Positions 4,912 to 8,982 of a DNA stretch of 8,982 bases are shown one piece after another (within the stretch, counting starts at the first letter, position 1; each line of letters opens with the position of its first letter). The notes under the pieces are model-generated. The model had not been told where the DNA came from. It was given only the letters and a program-made list of their open reading frames with translations, and did not search any database. Position numbers and translations under genes: made by a program. Source of the DNA: Neptuniibacter sp. (GTDB lineage Bacteria; Pseudomonadota; Gammaproteobacteria; Pseudomonadales; Balneatricaceae); contig JAIBDV010000095.1 of assembly GCA_024686055.1 (NCBI GenBank), positions 1 through 8,982 on the forward strand. Reading direction: 5' to 3'.

Positions 4912-7053
4912 CTATTCACGTAGCCGACTGACCTCAAACGCCCCCACCAGCTGGTTCAGACGCGCCGCCGTCTGCCCCACCTGCTCACAGCTGTGGTGCA
5001 GTACCGACACCAGCCCACCCATCTGCTCACTGGATACCACCACCTGCTGAGTCTGGGCACTGTGCTGCTGACTGCTATCGGCAATCCGGTTAATACTCTC
5101 GAACATCTGCGCCACAATGCCATACAGCTGTTGATTATCCGCCGTAGCGGCCTGGGCATGGGCCAGACTCTGGTCCACATCCTGCACCCCTCGCTCCATA
5201 TAGATCACCGCTTCCTGAGCCTGCTTCTGGATCGAATCGATACAGGCCTGGATATCAGTGGCGGCAATCGCCGTGCGTGATGCCAGCGCCCGTACCTCAT
5301 CGGCGACCACGGCAAAGCCCCGGCCATGACTGCCCGCCCGCGCCGCTTCAATCGCCGCATTGAGCGCCAGCAGATTAGTCTGGCTGGTGATATCCGTAAT
5401 CACTGCGGTAATATTACCCACCTGCTCAGTGCCACCTTGCAGGGCCTGCACCCGCTGCGCTGAATTCTGCACAATCTCGCGAATCGCAGCGGTACCGCCT
5501 TGCACCGCATCCAGCTGTTCACGGGCATCGGTCACTACCTGTTCCATCGAGCTTTTCATCTGCCGAGCGGTCGCCGAAGCGGTATCGATTTCACCCAGCT
5601 GTAGCGCCAGCTGGTGCAACATCTGCTGCATCGCGGCACTCAGCTCCACCGTACTGCCACCCGCTTCTGCGTTGTGCAGCTGTAGCGTCTGGCTGTGCTG
5701 ACGCACATCCGCCGCCGCCTCAATCACCTCACCGACAATGCCATCCAGATTATCAATAAAACTGTTAATCCAGCGCCCCATATCGCCACTTTCATCCTGA
5801 CCCAGTTTTGTCGCGTCCAGCCGCTGACGTAAATTTCCGCCCCCTTCGGCGATATTACGAATCACCTTTGTCATCCGGTTCAGCTGTTTTGCCAGCCGAT
5901 TCGGCCCCCACAAACAGAACAGTGCGCCGAACAGCAGCGCCAGTAACACTGAAACCGCATTAACCAGCAAGGGCGACAGCTCAAACACATGCTGCAAACT
6001 CAGGGTCAGCCCCAGCTGCGTGGCCATGGTGACCATATAGACCTTCATCATGCTGAAGCTCAGTGACCGGCGTCGGTAGACCTCTTCCAGATCCGCCTCA
6101 CACATCATGCCCCAGCGGTCAGGCGAGCCGGGCAGCTGGAAAGTCACCCCTTTACCGATAACCGGAATATGCCGGTAATCCGAATAGCCTGGATAGGTGA
6201 CAAACAGATTCTCGCCCCGGCCAATGGTTTCCCGCACACCGGGGTGTAACTCGCCGGTGGCCGGGTCGTTAAACTGAACTTCCAGTTCGGTATGCTGGCT
6301 GACCTGAACAATGCCGTAATTAGTATGGATGCCGGATTTAAGGTTCTCACCATGGCTAAACGTATCGTCCTCAAACCGGGAGCGAGACAACGCCGTTCCT
6401 GGCGCCAGGGTCGGCTCAAAGATGGAATCCACCATAAAGATATAGTTATCACCGGACTCACTGTAGATATGCCCGGCTTCACGCTGAATAAGGTCACCCA
6501 GCACATCATTGGGCACCCGGCCACAAAGACAGCCCACCACTTCACCGTCATGCTCGATCGGCTGATAGAACATCAATGTCACCTGATCATGGAAGCGGGA
6601 ACTGGAGGGGCCCAGCTGCAAAGTCACCGGGTCGGCATAGGGGCCATGAAGGAAGGGTTCACTCAGTCCCTGTTGTAACGCTTTCAGGCTTAGCAAGCGC
6701 TGACCGGTACGCGTGGCCGTGCTGGAGCTGAGAATCTGACCCTGGGTATCAACCAGAAACAGCTCGGAAAAATCACCGGACTCCGTCAACCCCGCCTGCA
6801 ATACCCGCTGTAACTCAGCCGTATCTGCGGGCAGCACGCTGGTCAGCCGCTCTAATTGACGCCACTGCTGCCGGGCCCACTGCTGCAACAGTTTAACGCG
6901 GGTAGCAGCGATGCCCTCAAAAGTCTGCTCCACCACCGCATAGTGGTTCCGGTTAAGCCGACAGCTCCAGCCCATCGCCAGCTTTCCTGTCGGCCCAAAC
7001 CAGGGCAACCAGTGCCGCTCGGCACTCGACAGCTTCATCTGCAGGCTCTTCAT
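4912..7053 (-). CDS. Methyl-accepting chemotaxis protein (orphan receptor)
   Basis: The product has 713 residues from the ATG at 7053-7051, which has AGGGAG 6 nt upstream. A longer frame to 7230 exists but lacks a ribosome site and looks non-coding. Residues of about 80-345 form a large Cache-like sensor region. It includes 'FLVDTQGQIL', 'RSRFEDDTFS', 'HPGVRETIGRGENLFVTYPG' and 'YRHIPVIGKGVTFQLPGSPD', segments that recur in a group of proteobacterial receptors. The one clear membrane helix is at about 361-381, followed by a HAMP linker (383-440) that starts GPNRLAKQLNRM. The long coiled-coil signalling domain has its hairpin tip at about 560-590: LLALNAAIE569AARAG, then GRGFAVVADEVRALASRT, the contact site for CheA and CheW. 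No C-terminal NWETF-like tether for CheR/CheB is present. No other che or flagellar gene is nearby. The ligand is unknown. The absence of a clear N-terminal membrane anchor is odd. Confidence 0.93.
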   Translation of the reverse strand: MKSLQMKLSSAERHWLPWFGPTGKLAMGWSCRLNRNHYAVVEQTFEGIAATRVKLLQQWARQQWRQLERLTSVLPADTAELQRVLQAGLTESGDFSELFLVDTQGQILSSSTATRTGQRLLSLKALQQGLSEPFLHGPYADPVTLQLGPSSSRFHDQVTLMFYQPIEHDGEVVGCLCGRVPNDVLGDLIQREAGHIYSESGDNYIFMVDSIFEPTLAPGTALSRSRFEDDTFSHGENLKSGIHTNYGIVQVSQHTELEVQFNDPATGELHPGVRETIGRGENLFVTYPGYSDYRHIPVIGKGVTFQLPGSPDRWGMMCEADLEEVYRRRSLSFSMMKVYMVTMATQLGLTLSLQHVFELSPLLVNAVSVLLALLFGALFCLWGPNRLAKQLNRMTKVIRNIAEGGGNLRQRLDATKLGQDESGDMGRWINSFIDNLDGIVGEVIEAAADVRQHSQTLQLHNAEAGGSTVELSAAMQQMLHQLALQLGEIDTASATARQMKSSMEQVVTDAREQLDAVQGGTAAIREIVQNSAQRVQALQGGTEQVGNITAVITDITSQTNLLALNAAIEAARAGSHGRGFAVVADEVRALASRTAIAATDIQACIDSIQKQAQEAVIYMERGVQDVDQSLAHAQAATADNQQLYGIVAQMFESINRIADSSQQHSAQTQQVVVSSEQMGGLVSVLHHSCEQVGQTAARLNQLVGAFEVSRLRE

Positions 7054-7059
7054 GTTTCG

Positions 7060-7065
7060 CTCCCT
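7060..7065 (-). promoter_or_regulatory. Ribosome-binding site deciding the receptor start
   Basis: On the minus strand, AGGGAG at 7065-7060 precedes the ATG at 7053 by 6 nt. This is the only strong site in the upstream frame, so the 59 residues encoded by 7230-7054 are left out of the protein. Confidence 0.75.
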
Positions 7066-7261
7066 GTACTTATCTGCGACAGAGGGCAACTGCAAAAAGC
7101 GAACCAATATACGAAAGTACCAGAACAGGCGCATCTGAAACGGAATTTGCTGTAAAGAGTGCGCATAAATATTGCAGATACGCTGATGCACGCACCATTT
7201 CAGAACCAGAGAACGGGAAAAACCGGACAATCCGTAGAAACGGAAAATACAAGGACACTCA

Positions 7262-7286
7262 TTAAAATTACCGGGCCCCGGCCCGG
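7262..7286 (-). terminator. Candidate intrinsic terminator, GC hairpin then T-rich tract
   Basis: The 16 bases at 7271-7286 are all G or C and form CCGGGC/GCCCGG with a 4-nt loop. Read on the minus strand, the hairpin is followed by TAATTTTAAT. It could stop transcripts coming from the minus-strand gene at 7912-8487 before they enter the receptor gene, although it lies about 630 bp after that gene's stop. Confidence 0.35.
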
Positions 7287-7509
7287 CTATCGGCTTGTCC
7301 TGTCAACGGTGTTTTACCTATCGGGTAATACTGGCCATACCCGCTTTGCGATACACAAAACGGGCACTGCAATGTGCTCTGCTTTACACCTGTTCGCTTG
7401 GGTGACCCCACATCCGTGGTGCAGCGTATGGCCCTGTCATACTGGAGGTAGACTCACCCACGCCGTCCAGTGCCCCAGGGGTCAGTTCACGGGCGAACCA
7501 GCATTCCAG

Positions 7510-7572
7510 AGGTGCTAATGTTCTTACCGGAGGCAGCACCTGGTGGGGAGCAGGTGTCAAGCACCCGTGGTG
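7510..7572. repeat. Cluster of overlapping inverted repeats
   Basis: AGGTGCT (7510-7516) can pair with AGCACCT (7535-7541). Overlapping this, CACCTG (7537-7542) can pair with CAGGTG (7551-7556). Further CACC and GGTG copies follow at 7553-7572. The two main stems are mutually exclusive, as in attenuator-like switches, but no gene start follows closely, so function is doubtful. Confidence 0.35.
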
Positions 7573-7855
7573 AAAAATAAGCCAGAGCTAACTGCGCTGT
7601 CCCTTTGCAGGCTAATGTGACCGATGTACGGGTCATCTATTTATCGGCCCGGGACAGTGGCAACGGACCACGCATCTATCAGGCCTACGCCTTCAGCATG
7701 CGGTTGGCTGTGTCGCCTGGCTGAAACAGTACGCGAACAACCTGAGGCGCAGCTGGGTGAAAGGGCAGGGGCTAGCGCAGCAATTGTATCGGGTATGAGT
7801 GGTTGTTGTTTGTAGCTGATATTTTATTGGGTGTCCTGGCTTGCGCCTGTTTGAG

Positions 7856-7876
7856 GGTCGTTACTGGAAAACGACC
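7856..7876. repeat. 7-bp hairpin downstream of the minus-strand orphan gene
   Basis: GGTCGTT (7856-7862) and AACGACC (7870-7876) pair perfectly around a 7-nt loop, 35 bp after the stop codon of the 7912-8487 gene. There is no T-tract on the minus strand, so it is at best a weak terminator. Confidence 0.4.
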
Positions 7877-7911
7877 GCTGGCCAGTGCTCGGCAACCGCA
7901 GACGGCAACTT

Positions 7912-8487
7912 TTATGGGGCACGCTTTGCTACAACGTCGAGTATCTCATCACACAAAGAGGACAACTGCTGGATGCAGGCATTGTGTTCGAGTTCTACCA
8001 GGCGAATTTTTTCATTGAGGTCTGCCAGTTGCTCAGCGGTGCCTGCCGCTGGTTGTGTGCTGGCACATAAATTTGCCGAACATCGCGCGTGCTCAAGCTC
8101 ATAGTCACTTTTTTTCATATCAGCGCGTATGATTGCCATCTCTAGCCGTATAACGCACTTCGTCCAGTGTTCAGCCTGAGCCTGATGGCAATAATTTTCA
8201 GATAACTCTCTGATCAGATTCTTTAACCTGACCCTTGCGCTGGTATGCGCGCAGCCCAACCGGCTTGCGCGAGTTTTGTTGGAACAGAAGGTTACCCGCT
8301 CAAAGCCATGTTCAACGGAGGTATCTATAATGGGGGTGATGCCATCACTCTTGCGTTTAATTTTTTCATGATAAAGCTGGCAAAAGGAAAGGTCGAAGCT
8401 GCGTATATCAGCTTCAATGGCTCGTAGTTGCTCATCAAGTGATACCGGCTTATCGGGTACTGTTGCCGCGATCAGAAATTCAGTCAT
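7912..8487 (-). CDS. Hypothetical Cys-rich, mostly helical protein
   Basis: The product has 191 residues. The ATG at 8487-8485 has AGGA 9 nt upstream and an extended -10 promoter further up, which argues for a real gene. I do not recognise a family. It has no signal peptide or membrane segment, so it is probably cytoplasmic. Residues 16-47 and about 85-190 look strongly helical, with coiled-coil character (for example 'EQLADLNEKIRLVELEH' at 152-168). Nine cysteines are spread through it (36, 68, 79, 100, 111, 136, 141, 171, 179). They do not form tight CxxC pairs; the closest are 136 and 141. A pair of charged helical halves joined by a basic segment (64-93) could suggest a scaffold or binding role, but this is guesswork. 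Its base composition is more A+T-rich than the receptor gene. It lies next to an insertion-sequence fragment, so it may have been acquired. Confidence 0.6.
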   Translation of the reverse strand: MTEFLIAATVPDKPVSLDEQLRAIEADIRSFDLSFCQLYHEKIKRKSDGITPIIDTSVEHGFERVTFCSNKTRASRLGCAHTSARVRLKNLIRELSENYCHQAQAEHWTKCVIRLEMAIIRADMKKSDYELEHARCSANLCASTQPAAGTAEQLADLNEKIRLVELEHNACIQQLSSLCDEILDVVAKRAP

Positions 8488-8549
8488 ATTGATTATTCCT
8501 TAATCTCAATTCTGAGTCTGCTACTCCAGCCTCACTCACGTTTTAGCAG

Positions 8550-8558
8550 AGTATATCA
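8550..8558 (-). promoter_or_regulatory. Extended -10 promoter for the Cys-rich orphan gene
   Basis: The minus strand reads TGATATACT, a TGn extension followed by a five-of-six -10 box (TATACT at 8555-8550). No good -35 is visible, as is common for extended -10 promoters. Transcription would start near 8543, leaving a leader of about 55 nt. Confidence 0.5.
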
Positions 8559-8645
8559 CCCCCTTAAAAAGCACGGACTGAGCCACTTACCCCATTGTTT
8601 CACCTTACTCTGTGCCCCGCTACCTGCCGGGCATTCTACTTATGA

Positions 8646-8846
8646 TCGTTGCCGCGTTGTGACCTGAAGCATGCATTGTTGTGGCTGACATCGGAGGAGC
8701 AGGTGCGCCGTTTCCTGCTTCATTTACTGCCGCGTGGGCTTATGCGTAGCCGCCATTATAGTTTTCTGGCCAACGCCATCCGGCGACGACGGTTGCAACA
8801 GATCTAGCCTCAGCTGTCGGCGGAACCGGCACCGGATAGCCGCTGA
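8646..8846 (+). pseudogene. C-terminal fragment of an IS91-family transposase
   Basis: The frame opens after a TGA at 8643-8645 with no start signal. From 8682 it reads W-L-T-S-E-E-Q-V-R-R-F-L-L-H-L-L-P-R-G-L, then M-R-S-R-H-Y-S-F-L-A-N and A-I-R-R-R-R-L-Q-Q-I. This is the well-known C-terminal pattern of IS91/ISCR-like HUH (Y2) transposases (RRFLLHVLPKGF...IRHYGFLAN). A TAG at 8805-8807 interrupts it, and the frame continues to a TGA at 8844-8846. The catalytic HUH and tyrosine motifs are absent from the window, so the copy is dead. Element ends (oriIS and terIS) could not be identified. Confidence 0.75.
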
Positions 8847-8982
8847 TCGTAATGGAGGCTGCGAATAATCAATGCATCAGGTATAACCTGAAAAACAGCC
8901 TTGCCAACAGATAAAAACCAGCGTAAAAATAGCAGCATTACCCGTGTTGACCACGTAGAAAAACGATCAGCCGTGCAGTCAG
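8810..8982 (-). CDS. Possible partial minus-strand ORF at the window edge
   Basis: A minus-strand frame is open from the window edge to a TGA at 8812-8810, about 57 codons. An internal ATG at 8938 would give 42 residues starting MLLFLRWFLSVGKAVFQV. It overlaps the end of the transposase remnant, has no recognised family, and its true start, if any, is outside the window. It may be only a chance frame. Confidence 0.15.
   Translation of the reverse strand, partial: DCTADRFSTWSTRVMLLFLRWFLSVGKAVFQVIPDALIIRSLHYDQRLSGAGSADS

Larger units (their letters stand above)
7066..7911. other. Long region without a convincing gene
   Basis: No frame here has a ribosome site, a family motif and sustained coding character together. 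7066-7260 is the upstream region of the receptor gene; I found no good sigma70 or sigma28 match in it. The plus-strand frame through 7392-7724 is open except for stops at 7449-7451 and 7578-7580, and parts of it (7581-7724) read like protein. Two adjoining frames take over after it, ending at 7798 and 7812. This pattern would fit a decayed gene, but I recognise no family. Hairpins are described separately. Confidence 0.5.

Noticed and set aside
4831..4912. GCGGGCA/TGCCCGC inverted pair at the end of the receptor gene
   Set aside because: The arms are only 7 bp and 68 bases apart, with no T-tract, so chance is likely.
7054..7230. 59-residue N-terminal extension of the chemotaxis receptor
   Set aside because: No ribosome site at 7230, low-quality Cys/Trp/Phe-rich text with charges inside the hydrophobic part, and a strong ribosome site at 7060-7065 for the shorter start.
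7159..7518. 119-residue plus-strand frame opposite the receptor's upstream region
   Set aside because: Cys, His, Thr and Pro-rich composition typical of a non-coding frame, no ribosome site and no motif.
8878..8890. CAGGT-ATA-ACCTG palindrome after the transposase fragment
   Set aside because: Only 5 bp per arm with no link to a gene start or element end. Too short to call.
1..8982. CRISPR arrays, tRNA or rRNA genes, and tandem repeats
   Set aside because: I scanned the window by eye and found no regularly spaced direct repeats, cloverleaf folds or ribosomal sequence.

Overview
The window looks like chromosomal DNA from a gammaproteobacterium. The supports are a VF530-type DNA-binding protein, an orphan chemotaxis receptor of proteobacterial type, Shine-Dalgarno-led genes and sigma70-like promoters. 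A marine or host-associated Oceanospirillales-like lineage is possible, but this is inference and no marker gene settles it. Base composition varies: the first two plus-strand genes and the receptor are GC-rich, while the 2534-3217 gene and the 7912-8487 gene are visibly more A+T-rich. The window is an accessory-looking patchwork with two gene remnants and several long stretches without a recognisable gene.

Layout. At 1-51 a minus-strand gene begins with a signal peptide and leaves the window. A 21-bp stem-loop (114-167) separates it from a divergent plus-strand pair. The pair is a secreted, His-rich, cupredoxin-like protein (193-627) and, overlapping it by 20 nt, a polytopic membrane protein (608-2215) of the family often annotated 'fenitrothion hydrolase'. 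A 318-bp gap leads to a secreted zincin resembling the anthrax lethal factor catalytic domain (2534-3217). Next come a decayed UvrD-like helicase C-terminus (3291-3617), a VF530 protein with a long basic tail (3632-4180) and a GNAT acetyltransferase (4321-4779). On the minus strand lies a methyl-accepting chemotaxis protein (4912-7053). The stretch 7066-7911 has no convincing gene. It is followed by a minus-strand Cys-rich helical orphan (7912-8487), and the window ends in a fragment of an IS91-family transposase (8646-8846).

How the parts may work together. Only the 193-2215 pair reads as a co-translated functional unit. It combines a periplasmic His-rich cupredoxin fold with a membrane partner that has seven clustered cysteines, a membrane HxxH and a predicted His at the mature N-terminus. 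I infer a metal (probably copper) handling or redox function, which is the best candidate here for an under-described system. The other genes appear to be independent single-gene units. The two remnants suggest that this locus has repeatedly gained and lost DNA.
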